Notes under the pieces: generated by a model
Database searches by the model: none
Told to the model about the DNA's origin: nothing
What the model saw: the letters and a program-made list of their open reading frames with translations, nothing else
Translations under genes and position numbers: made by a program
NCBI GenBank assembly: GCA_963700375.1
Contig: CAVOXF010000005.1
Location: forward strand, 62,001-126,000
DNA length: 64,000 bases
Source of the DNA: JAHEEL01 sp963700375
GTDB taxonomy: Bacteria; Actinomycetota; Acidimicrobiia; Spongiisociales; UBA5794
Direction: 5' to 3'
Shown here: positions 44,041 through 53,267 of the stretch, piece by piece
Layout: every line of letters starts with the position of its first letter
Position numbering within the stretch: the first letter of the stretch is position 1

Positions 44041-44886
44041 TCAGGTTCGATCGTGGCGTCGATCGACGCTCATGTGAGGGTATGGGATCTCGATGCCCTC
44101 GGCGTCGAGTCCGTTCTTGGCCCGTCTCAGGAACTCTCGCTTGACCTGCCAGCGCAGGTCGGGATCGGTGGTGAAGAGCAAGCGGATGACGACGCCTGAG
44201 TCCTCGAGTGCGTCGACCCCGAGCACGGCCGGCTCGCCGACCAGTGCATCGGACCAATCCGGATCGGCAGCGAACGCCGCCGCAATCTCGCCGAGGACAT
44301 CGAGAGCCCGATCGACCGATTCCTCGTACGCGACGGAGAGATCGACAACCACGCGACTGTATTCGTATGTCAGGTTGGTCGCGACGCGCACCTCGCCATT
44401 TGGTACGTGATAGACGCTTCCGTCCAGACCTCGCAGCACGGTCGTCCTCAGGCGAATCTCTTCGACACTCCCCGACACGCCGGCGAGTTCCACGACATCA
44501 CCGATGGCATACTGGTCTTCGGCAATCACGAACATTCCGGCGATCACGTCCTTGACCAGGTCCTGGGCGCCGATTCCGATGGCGATCCCAACGACCGAGA
44601 GCGATGCAACCAACGGGCCGATCGGGATGCCCCACAAGGCGAGAGCCGTGACAGTCCCGAGGACCATCACAACGATGAGAAGCACCGCCGACGCTGTGCG
44701 GGCGACCGTTCCGAGGCGCTGGGCCCTGGCCCTCTTTCCGAGGTCGCCGGTTGCCTCCAGGCGCTGCTGAAGCCGAGCACTCGACCGCCGGATCAGCCAT
44801 CGACCGACCAGCCAGACAGCGATCGCGACCACCACGATCAGACCGGTCTGCCAGATCTGCGTCCATGTCTGATCGCTGATCGTCAC
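44041..44886 (-). CDS. MscS-type small-conductance mechanosensitive channel
   Basis: The protein has 281 residues from GTG 44886, which overlaps the upstream GTPase stop (GTGA). Three membrane helices precede the MscS core, with the pore helix GIAIGIGAQDLVKDVIAGMF and the beta-domain start GDVVELAGVSGSVEEI. No cyclic-nucleotide domain is attached, unlike the channel at 515-2071. It should release solutes on hypo-osmotic shock. Coupling to two GTPase genes is unusual. Confidence 0.9.
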   Translation of the reverse strand: MTISDQTWTQIWQTGLIVVVAIAVWLVGRWLIRRSSARLQQRLEATGDLGKRARAQRLGTVARTASAVLLIVVMVLGTVTALALWGIPIGPLVASLSVVGIAIGIGAQDLVKDVIAGMFVIAEDQYAIGDVVELAGVSGSVEEIRLRTTVLRGLDGSVYHVPNGEVRVATNLTYEYSRVVVDLSVAYEESVDRALDVLGEIAAAFAADPDWSDALVGEPAVLGVDALEDSGVVIRLLFTTDPDLRWQVKREFLRRAKNGLDAEGIEIPYPHMSVDRRHDRT

Positions 44887-45925
44887 GCAAAGGCTCCCGA
44901 CTGGACACTTGAGAACTCGGCGCACACTACCCCAAGGGCCGCGACGGTTGCTGCGAGCTCGGCTCGTCGCAGCAGCAACTGATCGACGACGGCACCATCG
45001 ACGTTCGCGGCCACGATGCTCGCCCTCAAGGGGCCTGCGATCCCAAGTTCGTCGAGCACGCATTGAAGGCGCGGCGGATCGTCGAGCGCGTTCTGGATGC
45101 GGCCACGCGCATCATCGGAGGTTCCGCTCCACGCATCGCTCTCTGCGGCAAGCATTCGCCCCGCCCCGAGGACATCCTCGATGAGCTTCGCACGGTCCGC
45201 CCGCTTCGCGACCAACGTGATCGTTCAACGCGGCCAGGAGCTCCTCGATCCCGACCGGGTCCTCGTTTGGCGGATCTGCCGCAACAGCGACCACACTCGG
45301 ATCCCGGAACCCATCCATGCGGAGGATCACACCGAGGTGGGTCGAAACGGCCTCGGCCTCTGCTTCGTCAAGGCGATCGGTCTTGTTGAGGACGAAAGGT
45401 GAAGACCGATTCGTATGAAACGAGGTGCGTGAGGAAGTCCGCGTGGATGGACGGATCATGGTATTTGATCGGGTCGAACACCCACATGACGGCGTCGACG
45501 AGGGGAAGCGCCGCCTCCACCATCGTCCGGTGCTCGCCGTCGACGCTGTCGAGGTCGGGGAGATCGATGATGGCGAGGTCGAGATCGTCGTCGTGGACGA
45601 CAGCATCGGCGATACCCAGATTCTCGATCATCGCTGTGATGGCCGGATCATCCGCCGGAATCCAGGCAAGCGGCGTGTTCGTGTGAGGCCGAAGCCTGCT
45701 CGTCGAGGCGACAGGTCGACCGGCGATCGCATTGAGCAGGCTGGACTTCCCCGAACCGGTACCGCCGGCAATGGCGACGATGACCGCGTCCGAGAAGTGA
45801 TCTTGCCGGTCCCTGGCAGCCGCAGCGGCCTTTGCCGCATCCTGCCGGGCTGCCTCCGACGCCAGGCCGTCGGCGCTGGCCACCGCCAGGTCGAGGAGGT
45901 CGAGAGCGGTAGTGAGGCTACGCAT
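44883..45925 (-). pseudogene. Dynamin/Era-like GTPase gene with two one-base frameshifts
   Basis: The N-terminal frame from ATG 45925 has a P-loop AIAGGTGSGKSSLLNAIAG, a switch segment and IIDLPDLDSVDGEH (G3). It is then lost in VFTFRPQQDRSP. The correct G4 part, FVLNKTDRLDEAEAEA, continues in another frame, and the C-terminal helices ITLVAKRADRAKLIEDVLG in a third. Each shift is repaired by deleting one base: from AAA at 45395-45397 and from TT at 45224-45225. The repaired protein would be about 346 residues. Everything else is intact, so sequencing error or very recent decay are both possible. It overlaps the second GTPase gene upstream by eight bases. Confidence 0.82.
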
Positions 45926-47237
45926 CGCCGATCACCGCGGACCCGCCTGCGAGGCTCGCATCCCGAGTGAGTACTGCGGCCGCATCGCGGATCGCATCAG
46001 GATCGAGCCCTCCCAACGGGTCAAGGTGCGCTTTGAACGCTTCAATTCGAGACGTCCCAGCATCCCGGATCGCAGCAACGAATGTGGAACGTCCGCCGAT
46101 TCGGAGGTCAGGCAGTCTCCCCTTCACCGCCTTACGGACTTGTTTGGTCGGCCGTCGTCCGAAGTCGATTGCGAGCCGCCAGAGCTGATCGCGAACGGCC
46201 CTCGTGCGCCGCGGATGCAGCCACCGTCGCTTCACGGCCCTGACGCCGTTGTTCGTGATGTCCAGATGCCACGCGTTGATCGGGTGAAGGTCGATCTCGG
46301 GGAGGTGGGATCCACCTTCAATCGCAGCCGGGACTTCGATTCCGTCCCGCGCGATCTCGGCCGCCCACGATTCCATTGCACGGTTCGTCGCCGCTCTCGC
46401 CGATCCGGCGATCGCGGTGGCCGCATCATCCCAATCCAGCTCTGCGGCCGACGCGAGTTCAGCCTCGTCGATGCCGACACGTCTGAACGCTGCGTCGGCC
46501 TTGTCGATGAGCACCTGCGCTGCGCTGGCCTTCACCGCGAGCACGTCTGCTACCTCCGCGGCGCGCCGGGCGCAGAACTCGGCCGCGGCTCTGTCGCGCC
46601 GGGCGATGATTGCGTCCTTCTCATGGACCATCTCGGAGAGAATGATCCGGAGAGGATCCACGTCGTCGGCCACAACGGCTTCGATCACCAGTGAGTATCT
46701 CAGTTCAGCATCCCGAACGAGGGCGTCGAGCTGGTCCGGCGTGGCGTCGATCGCGGAGAGCACGATGCGAGTGGGTATCCCACTCTCGCGAACCGTTTCG
46801 AGCAGCGTGGCGGTGATCGCGTCGGCGTATCGATCGGGAGAGACCACAAACAGCACGGCATCGATGAGATGGAGGAGATCGGCGACCGTGTCGGGATAGT
46901 GCTCCGCAGGGGGCGTGTCGACCAGAACCACGCGATCCGGTCGGTTGGCACCGGGAACGCGTCGACCTGGGAGGTAGGTGGCGTCGATGTCGCCCCAGAC
47001 GGAGATCTCCGTCGTGGTCGGACGCAGGGGCCCTGCAGTGACGATGCGGGCGCCCGCGAGCAGGTTCACAAGCTTCGATTTGCCGACACCGGATGCCCCG
47101 ATGACGGCAACGATCAGCGCGTCACCAGCGCTCGAGCGGCTGAGAAGTCTCTCGAGCGGCTGAAGCGCCGGCTCCGCGAGTGCCGGTTCTGTTTGGGTGA
47201 GGAGGGTGTGAAGCTGCTCGGCGCCGTTGCGGTCCAT
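45918..47237 (-). CDS. Dynamin-like/YfjP-type GTPase
   Basis: The protein has 439 residues from ATG 47237. The P-loop is AVIGASGVGKSKLVNLLAG, a switch I threonine run follows (RPTTTE), and the G3-like motif is VLVDTPPAEHY with Pro in place of the usual Gly. The G4 motif is weak (LSAIDATPDQ). A long helical C-terminal half follows. It is the partner of the GTPase downstream. Paired GTPases of this type (one often lacking a full G domain) are seen in actinobacteria near membrane or cell-envelope genes, and the following gene here is an MscS channel. The function is unknown. Confidence 0.8.
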   Translation of the reverse strand: MDRNGAEQLHTLLTQTEPALAEPALQPLERLLSRSSAGDALIVAVIGASGVGKSKLVNLLAGARIVTAGPLRPTTTEISVWGDIDATYLPGRRVPGANRPDRVVLVDTPPAEHYPDTVADLLHLIDAVLFVVSPDRYADAITATLLETVRESGIPTRIVLSAIDATPDQLDALVRDAELRYSLVIEAVVADDVDPLRIILSEMVHEKDAIIARRDRAAAEFCARRAAEVADVLAVKASAAQVLIDKADAAFRRVGIDEAELASAAELDWDDAATAIAGSARAATNRAMESWAAEIARDGIEVPAAIEGGSHLPEIDLHPINAWHLDITNNGVRAVKRRWLHPRRTRAVRDQLWRLAIDFGRRPTKQVRKAVKGRLPDLRIGGRSTFVAAIRDAGTSRIEAFKAHLDPLGGLDPDAIRDAAAVLTRDASLAGGSAVIGDA

Positions 47238-47292
47238 AGACCCCGTATTGAAACACACCGGGGGCACGAACCGGCGAGACACCGAGTCGTGC

Positions 47293-48132
47293 CTACGAAG
47301 CGAAGAGTCCTATTCCGCTCTCGGGGGCTCCGTCGCGGGATGCCATCAGCTCGAAATCCTCGTACGGATAGACGGAGAGGATCAGATCTGACGGTATCTG
47401 GAACCATCGCCCTTCGGGATCGATCTGCGTTCGGTGGGCCCGAAGAGCCGACCGTGCACGCTCGAGGTGATCGCTGATGTCGACTTGGGCCAGCGGCGGG
47501 TCCTCGACGTCCGCGTCAACGGCGGCAATCCACCGGTCGAATGGCGACTCCAGCCCGCGGTCGGTCATCGCCTTCCCGAGCAGGCGAAGCCGTTTGAGTG
47601 AGAACGCCGGTGCGTAGAGGCGCTGCGCCTCCCACGGTTCGCCGGCGTCGGGAAACCGCTCAGGGTCGGCAGCTGCCGTGAACACAGCTTCCGACAGGTC
47701 GTGGATACGGAGGTGATCCGGGTGCGGGTACCACTCGTGGTCGTCGTAACCGAGGATCACCTCAGGCCGCTCGGACCGGACGATGCAGACGAGGCGACCG
47801 AGAATCTCGTCGAATGAAGCGTTCACAAACGCCTCCGGATGCCGGTTCTCGTCGGTTTCGGGCATCCCCGAATCCCGGTAGCCCAGCATGATGACGTCGT
47901 CGTACCCGATGATCGCGGCTGCATCACGCAACTCCGACCGGCGGACCGCGGCCAGATCGGCACGGGCCTCGGGGGTATCGGCGGCCGCGTTGAGAATGTC
48001 CCCCGCCTCGCCTCCGGTTGCGGTGACCAGCACCGTTCGAACACCCATGTCGCCGTAGCGGGCAATGGTCCCGGCACCCTTGCTCGATTCGTCGTCAGGG
48101 TGTGCGTGCAACGCAACAATCGTTCTGGCCAT
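47293..48132 (-). CDS. mca: Mycothiol S-conjugate amidase
   Basis: The protein has 279 residues from ATG 48132. It is a PIG-L/LmbE zinc amidase with HAHPDDESSKGAG as the first metal motif and HEWYPHPDHLRIHD as the second. It also contains MLGYRDSGMP and the VYPYEDFEL C-terminal segment typical of Mca and MshB, the length and end favouring Mca. It cleaves mycothiol-toxin conjugates to a mercapturic acid for export, which implies that the host makes mycothiol. Confidence 0.9.
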   Translation of the reverse strand: MARTIVALHAHPDDESSKGAGTIARYGDMGVRTVLVTATGGEAGDILNAAADTPEARADLAAVRRSELRDAAAIIGYDDVIMLGYRDSGMPETDENRHPEAFVNASFDEILGRLVCIVRSERPEVILGYDDHEWYPHPDHLRIHDLSEAVFTAAADPERFPDAGEPWEAQRLYAPAFSLKRLRLLGKAMTDRGLESPFDRWIAAVDADVEDPPLAQVDISDHLERARSALRAHRTQIDPEGRWFQIPSDLILSVYPYEDFELMASRDGAPESGIGLFAS

Positions 48133-48195
48133 CCGGAGAGTCAAACACATGCCCGGGCACTGTGGGGTGGCCTTCTTCGGCAGGCGTCTTGCACT

Positions 48196-48223
48196 CAGCC
48201 CGCAGCCCGCAGCCCGCAGCCGG
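48196..48223. repeat. Short tandem repeat, 7-base unit CAGCCCG, four copies
   Basis: Three perfect copies and one with a single change lie in the 95-base gap between mca and the Fe-S nuclease gene. The block is immediately downstream of the nuclease stop. Such GC-rich heptamers can arise by slippage. A role in termination or as a variable locus is possible but not shown. Confidence 0.7.
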
Positions 48224-48227
48224 GGGC

Positions 48228-49019
48228 TCAGGCTCGAGTGAGAATCTCAACCGCCGCCGCGCCCTCCGCGCAGGTGTCGAGCAGCGGGCACCACCGGCAG
48301 TGGGGGCCGGCGCGACGCTCGAGGTCTTCGCCGGTGGCGAATGCAGCTCGGAACGCGTCGACCATCTCGGCAACGTCGTGGGCTGTCCGCTCGGCATTCT
48401 CGACGGTCGGTGTGATCGCCGTCCGCTCCCCGGTCTGAACCGACACCGCCTCTGCCCGTGCAGGGAGATCGCCGGTCTCGAGTGCCCAGACCATCGAGTA
48501 GAACGCCAGCTGCGGCTCGGCGTCGTCGAGCCATGACCCGGTCTTCCAGTCGATGATCGTCGGTGTTCCAGCCTCATCCTCGAAGATCGCGTCCACCCGC
48601 CCCCTGAGAACGACCCCGCTGCCTGCATCGAATTCGAGCGCAACCTCGGCTGCCCGGAACCCGTCGGTTGGGAACCGCTTGAAGCGGGCGTACAAGTCGC
48701 CGACCTGAGCGATGACCGGGGCGAGACGCGACGGCCGGTTCAGTTCGAGCGGGCCGAGCTTCATGTTGAGATGACCGTCGGTAGCGCCGATCTCCTCGCG
48801 GCAGGCTCGCGTCACATCGGCATCGGGGATCGGCCCGTGAACCAGGTGCCTGGCAAAGAGCCGGTGAGCCAACGAACCCCGGAAAGAGGCGATCGAATCG
48901 GGCGGATACTGTCCCAGGAGCCGGCCGAGTGCCTGTTGGGGGCACGCGCGGTAGGTCATGTAGAGGGTCGCAGAAACCCCGATCGACGCTCCGGGTTCAG
49001 TATCGGGGAAACGGATCAC
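48228..49019 (-). CDS. PD-(D/E)XK nuclease-family protein with putative 4Fe-4S cysteines (RecB/Cas4-like)
   Basis: The protein has 263 residues. The nuclease core has LRGRVDAIFED (Asp), then TIIDWKTG with the Asp-x-Lys pair and a following PQLAFYSMVW glutamine helix. An N-terminal Cys26 (in YRACPQQ) and three C-terminal cysteines (Cys241, Cys244, Cys250) match the four-cysteine Fe-S cage seen in AddB, Cas4 and Dna2. It is a stand-alone protein, not attached to a helicase. No CRISPR array or cas genes are nearby, so a DNA repair role is more likely. Confidence 0.88.
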   Translation of the reverse strand: MIRFPDTEPGASIGVSATLYMTYRACPQQALGRLLGQYPPDSIASFRGSLAHRLFARHLVHGPIPDADVTRACREEIGATDGHLNMKLGPLELNRPSRLAPVIAQVGDLYARFKRFPTDGFRAAEVALEFDAGSGVVLRGRVDAIFEDEAGTPTIIDWKTGSWLDDAEPQLAFYSMVWALETGDLPARAEAVSVQTGERTAITPTVENAERTAHDVAEMVDAFRAAFATGEDLERRAGPHCRWCPLLDTCAEGAAAVEILTRA

Positions 49020-49101
49020 AGAGCGTCATCCTACGCCCGAAACGCTTGCAGGACAAAGGTTCTGGGCCATTGAGATCCGCGGCGTTATGGGGTCCCGTTC
49101 C

Positions 49102-49107
49102 TATAAT
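49102..49107 (+). promoter_or_regulatory. Consensus -10 hexamer upstream of the first VanW gene
   Basis: A perfect TATAAT lies 30 bases before ATG 49138 in otherwise GC-rich DNA. No good -35 hexamer is found at 16-18 bases. The 5' leader would be only about 25 bases and contain the AAGGA ribosome-binding site at 49128-49132. Confidence 0.5.
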
Positions 49108-49137
49108 TGTCGGGTTCGATCCCCTCACAAGGACTTC

Positions 49138-51135
49138 ATGAACTCCCGCACGCTCCGCATCGCCGCCTCGATCGCCGTACCAGCGCTGATCCTGCTGCTC
49201 CCCTTCGCGGTGTACCTCGTGGACCGGGCTGCGAACTACGGCGAAGTTCCCCGCAACGTGAGCGTCGTCGGCCTGAATGTCGGCGGCTTGTCTCGCGACG
49301 ATGCGACGGCGGTGGTACGGGCGTACGAAAGCAGCCTCCAGAACGAGACGGCGACGTTCGTCGTGAGCGGGTCGACGTACGAACTCGACCCGACGAGCGT
49401 TGGGCTGACCGCGGATGTCGATGGTGCGATCGAAAGCGCATTGGGCCAACGAAGTGGTGGCATCATCAGCGGCTTCGTGCCGTGGGTTCGCGGCTTCAGC
49501 GAACAGATCGACATCGACCTCGACATGTCGGTCGATGAGGAAGCCATCGATGCCCACCTCGGCGCCTGGGAGGAGGAGGCCATCGAGAATCCAGCGTACG
49601 AGGGATCGATCTCGATCGTCAACGGAGCAATCGACTACGAGTATCCGAGGGTCGGTCAGCGCATCGACCGATCCGCAGCCGTGGCCGTGGTGGATGCCGT
49701 GCTGACCGAACCGGAGCGGCCGGTAACCGACCTTCCCCTCACCGACTCGGTTCCCGAGCTCACCGCCGCCGACATCGATGACGCCGTCATGACGCTTCGC
49801 CGCATGGTCTCCCGCCCGATCCTGCTCCACAACGAGGAACGCAACGTCGTTCTCACGGTGAAGCCATCGGAGGTGAGCGCCGCAACCGTCGTCGAGATCG
49901 TGCAGACCTCGCCGGCGCGGGTCGACATCTCCCTCGACGTGAACCGGATCGCCGCGATCCTCGAGCCCCACCGCGCCGAGCTGGAATTGCCGCCGGTCAA
50001 CGCGGGTTTTGATGTCGACATTGAGGCCGACGAGGTCACCGTCATTCCCTCGAAGAACGGAACGGCGCTCGACCCGGAGTCCGCTACCGTTGAGCTCCTG
50101 AAGGCTGCGACGTCCGGCACGGGCACGGGCAAGCTCGTCTTCGCTGAAGGAGCCGAACCGGAGTTCACGACCGCAGACGCCGAGGCATTCGGTCCGCTCG
50201 GGTTGGTGTCTGAGTTCACGACGAAGACCCCCGGCGAGAACCGGGTTCACAACATCCACCTCATGGCCGACACCATCGACGGATACGTGGTGTGGCCGGG
50301 CGAGGAGTTCTCGATCAACGAGGTCGTCGGGCCGCGCACCGAGGCCAAGGGCTACAAGCGAGACGGGGCGATCATCGGCGGTGAGGTGATCTGCTGCGAT
50401 GAACCAGCGAATGTCGGCGGCGGTGTCAGCCAGTACGGCACCACGATATACAACGCCATCTTCTTCGGCTGCTACGAAGACCTCGAGCACACGCCACACA
50501 GCATCTATATCTCCCGCTACCCCGAGGGCCGGGAAGCGACGCTCGGATTCCCCCAGCCGGATGTGCGGTTCCGCAACGACACGGACGCACCGGTCATCAT
50601 CAAGAACAGCTATGACGGGAACAGCACGATCACGGTCAAGTTCTACGGAAACAATGGTGGCCGTGTCTGCGAAGCGGAGCTTTCGGAACGCTTCGACTAC
50701 ACCGACCCCAAAGTCGTGTACGAAGCGAATACGGAGGTGACGCCGGGTACCGAGCGCGTGGTCTCGACGGGTTCCGAAGGATGGAGTGTCACCGTCACAC
50801 GTGTCATGACGATGCCAGATGGAACGGTGATCCGGGAACCGTTCACCCACCGCTACAACGGCACGTTCCGCAAGATCGAGAAGCATCCGTGCAACATCGC
50901 GGGAAGCGGAATTGCATGCCCGGTTGGAGTCCCCGGTGTCACCGGCCTGAGCGAGGCCGACGCCGTCGCGACCCTGAGCGGCGCCGGCTTCCGTGTCAGT
51001 GTCGGCTACACGGATGTCAGCGACGCGTCCCAGAACGGCGTGGTGATCTCCGCGACACCGAAGGGATACCAGAGTCCGGGAACGACCATCGCGATCACCG
51101 TCGGGCGCTACTCGGCGCCGCCGGACAGCGGTTGA
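49138..51135 (+). CDS. VanW-family cell-envelope protein with C-terminal PASTA domain (copy 1)
   Basis: The protein has 665 residues from ATG 49138. One N-terminal TM helix (about 8-28) anchors a large extracytoplasmic part. It has two repeats of the YoaR-like putative peptidoglycan-binding domain (about 30-360), a VanW domain (about 370-500; GPRTEAKGYKRDGAIIGG, NVGGGVSQYGTTIYNA and YISRYPEGREATL are typical), and a PASTA-like domain at about 600-655. The role is in the cell wall, but the biochemical activity of VanW is not known. The tandem neighbour is a close paralogue. Confidence 0.9.
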   Translation: MNSRTLRIAASIAVPALILLLPFAVYLVDRAANYGEVPRNVSVVGLNVGGLSRDDATAVVRAYESSLQNETATFVVSGSTYELDPTSVGLTADVDGAIESALGQRSGGIISGFVPWVRGFSEQIDIDLDMSVDEEAIDAHLGAWEEEAIENPAYEGSISIVNGAIDYEYPRVGQRIDRSAAVAVVDAVLTEPERPVTDLPLTDSVPELTAADIDDAVMTLRRMVSRPILLHNEERNVVLTVKPSEVSAATVVEIVQTSPARVDISLDVNRIAAILEPHRAELELPPVNAGFDVDIEADEVTVIPSKNGTALDPESATVELLKAATSGTGTGKLVFAEGAEPEFTTADAEAFGPLGLVSEFTTKTPGENRVHNIHLMADTIDGYVVWPGEEFSINEVVGPRTEAKGYKRDGAIIGGEVICCDEPANVGGGVSQYGTTIYNAIFFGCYEDLEHTPHSIYISRYPEGREATLGFPQPDVRFRNDTDAPVIIKNSYDGNSTITVKFYGNNGGRVCEAELSERFDYTDPKVVYEANTEVTPGTERVVSTGSEGWSVTVTRVMTMPDGTVIREPFTHRYNGTFRKIEKHPCNIAGSGIACPVGVPGVTGLSEADAVATLSGAGFRVSVGYTDVSDASQNGVVISATPKGYQSPGTTIAITVGRYSAPPDSG

Positions 51136-51211
51136 GACCGCGCCAAACGCCGCTTATTGACGCTCGCGGGTACCCTCCGGATCAGCACATGATCATCGAC
51201 CGAAACGCATC

Positions 51212-53260
51212 GTGAAGCCACGAATCGTCCTCTTCGCCCTCCTTCCGATCGCCCTCTTTCTCCTGCCCGCGGGAGTGTTCTGGGTCGATCGTTCGATCGC
51301 GGATGGAGAGATCCCTCGCAACGTTTCGATTGAGGGGATCGACGTGAGCGGCCTCAGCTACGACGACGCCATGCTGACGGTACAGGCCTACGAGCGACAG
51401 CTTCAAACGACGCCCGCCGTGTTCGACGTCAATGAGCACAGCTTCCGGCTCGAACCGACATCGGTCGGAGTCGAAGTCGACGAGGCGACCGCCGTCAACC
51501 AGGCGATCTCCCAGCGCACGGAGGGCGGTTCGATCAAGCGCTTCCTCTCCTGGCTCGGCGGCTTCAACGCGTCCGTCAACATCGAAATGCCGGTGACGAT
51601 GGACCGCGCCGCCATCAAGGATCAGATCGCCACGTGGCAGGAGGTTGCGATCCCCAACCCGGCCTACGAAGGCTCCGTTGCCGTCGTCGACGGCGAAGTC
51701 GTCGTCGAATACCCCCAGGCCGGCGAGCGCATCGAGGCCGATGCCGGTGTTGAGGTGGTTGCCGAAACACTGTCGGCCCTTGGTGACCGGGAAGCCCGTA
51801 TCCCCGTCACCGACCACCAGCCGGTCGTGACGAACTCCGACGTCGATGCCGCCGCTGCTCAGGTTCGCCGGATCATTGCCTCGGATGTCACGCTCACCAA
51901 CGACGACATCGACTTCTCCATGACGTTCACGAAAGACGAGATCGCGAGAGCCATCTACACCGAGGTCAACACCAACCCCGTTCAGATCGACATCTTGCTC
52001 GACGAGGCGACGATCCGGGACCTCCTCGAGCCGAGGAGCAGCGAGTTCGTACTCCCGCCCGTCAGCGCGGAATTCAAGGTCGAGCTCTCGGACAGCAGCG
52101 TCACCATCATTCCGTCTCGCTACGGAACGCTCATGGACGTTCCGGGGGTGACCGCAGAGGTGATGAAGGCAGCGCGGGGCTCAGGAACGGGTCCGTTCCC
52201 GGTCGCCCAAGGCGACGAGCCGCGCCTCACGACCGAAGAAGCGGAGGCGTACGGGCCACTCGGTCTCGTTTCGAAGTTCACAACGGACACGCCGGGTGAG
52301 AATCGTGTCCGCAACATTCATCTCATGGCCGACGCCGTTGATGAGACGACCGTCTTCCCGGGTGAGACGTTCTCGATCAACGAGATCGTCGGTCAGCGCA
52401 CACTCGCAAAGGGCTACCTGGAGGACTGCGCCATCATCGGCGGCGAAGTGATCTGCGAAGGCAGCAGCGTCAACATCGGTGGTGGTGTCTCCCAGTTCGC
52501 CACCACTCTCTACAACGCCGTCTTCTACGGGTGCTACGAGGATGTGGAGCACCAGCCGCACTCCCTGTACTTCTCGAAGTACCCCAAGGTCATCGAAGCC
52601 ACCATGGGCTACCCGTCCCCGGATGTGAAGTTCCGCAACAACTCTGACGCACCGGTCATCATCCGAACGCGCTACTCCGATACCCAGGTCTCGGTGTATT
52701 TCTTCGGCAACAACGGCGGCAAGAAGTGCACGGCGGAGTGGGGCGAGGACACCAACGAGCAGGAGTTCGAGGTCGTCTACGTTGCGAATGAGGACCCGGA
52801 ACTGACCGTCAACCCCGGCGAGGAGAAGCGGATCCAAACCGGCAAGAACGGCTTCACCTCGAGCGTGACACGGATCGTCACGCATCCAGATGGTACGAAG
52901 GAGCGGGAACGCACGTGGACCTGGCGCTACAACACCCAAGACGAGAAGATCGCGGTGCACCCGTGCATGGAGTCCGGCGAGCCTGTCAATTGTCCGGTCA
53001 AGCTCCCGTCGGTCGTGGGATCGTCATATGACTCCGCCTACAGCGCGCTGGCCTCGGCCGGCTACGTGATCGTGAAGACCGAAGAGACGGTGTCCAGCGA
53101 GTCCAAGAATGGCGTGGTTCTCTCAATGAGTCCGGGTGCCGGAGAGTGGGTTCGTTCCGGAGCAACGGTCACATTGAAGGTGGGCGTGTACTCCGCCCCC
53201 CCCACGACGACACCGCCGACCACGACGACCACGACGGCACCCCCGGCCGACAGCGGCTGA
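51212..53260 (+). CDS. VanW-family cell-envelope protein with C-terminal PASTA domain (copy 2)
   Basis: The protein has 682 residues from GTG 51212. It has the same domain order as the gene before it: an N-terminal TM helix, two putative peptidoglycan-binding repeats, a VanW domain (NIGGGVSQFATTLYNA), and a C-terminal PASTA domain. It ends in a threonine- and proline-rich tail not present in copy 1. The long, clearly alignable text (for example DTPGENRVRNIHLMAD against KTPGENRVHNIHLMAD) shows a tandem duplication that has since diverged. PASTA domains bind uncross-linked peptidoglycan or beta-lactams. Confidence 0.9.
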   Translation: MKPRIVLFALLPIALFLLPAGVFWVDRSIADGEIPRNVSIEGIDVSGLSYDDAMLTVQAYERQLQTTPAVFDVNEHSFRLEPTSVGVEVDEATAVNQAISQRTEGGSIKRFLSWLGGFNASVNIEMPVTMDRAAIKDQIATWQEVAIPNPAYEGSVAVVDGEVVVEYPQAGERIEADAGVEVVAETLSALGDREARIPVTDHQPVVTNSDVDAAAAQVRRIIASDVTLTNDDIDFSMTFTKDEIARAIYTEVNTNPVQIDILLDEATIRDLLEPRSSEFVLPPVSAEFKVELSDSSVTIIPSRYGTLMDVPGVTAEVMKAARGSGTGPFPVAQGDEPRLTTEEAEAYGPLGLVSKFTTDTPGENRVRNIHLMADAVDETTVFPGETFSINEIVGQRTLAKGYLEDCAIIGGEVICEGSSVNIGGGVSQFATTLYNAVFYGCYEDVEHQPHSLYFSKYPKVIEATMGYPSPDVKFRNNSDAPVIIRTRYSDTQVSVYFFGNNGGKKCTAEWGEDTNEQEFEVVYVANEDPELTVNPGEEKRIQTGKNGFTSSVTRIVTHPDGTKERERTWTWRYNTQDEKIAVHPCMESGEPVNCPVKLPSVVGSSYDSAYSALASAGYVIVKTEETVSSESKNGVVLSMSPGAGEWVRSGATVTLKVGVYSAPPTTTPPTTTTTTAPPADSG

Positions 53261-53267
53261 ACCGCCC

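Noticed and set aside
48228..49019. Reading the Fe-S nuclease as a CRISPR Cas4
   Set aside because: No repeat-spacer array and no cas1 or cas2 genes are present in the 64 kb.
48997..50886. A 629-codon open frame antisense to the first VanW gene
   Set aside because: The plus-strand VanW protein is clearly real, and the antisense frame has no family features.
51150..51200. A TTGACG hexamer upstream of the second VanW gene as a promoter -35
   Set aside because: No acceptable -10 occurs at 16-19 bases, and in this GC-rich background one hexamer is weak evidence.
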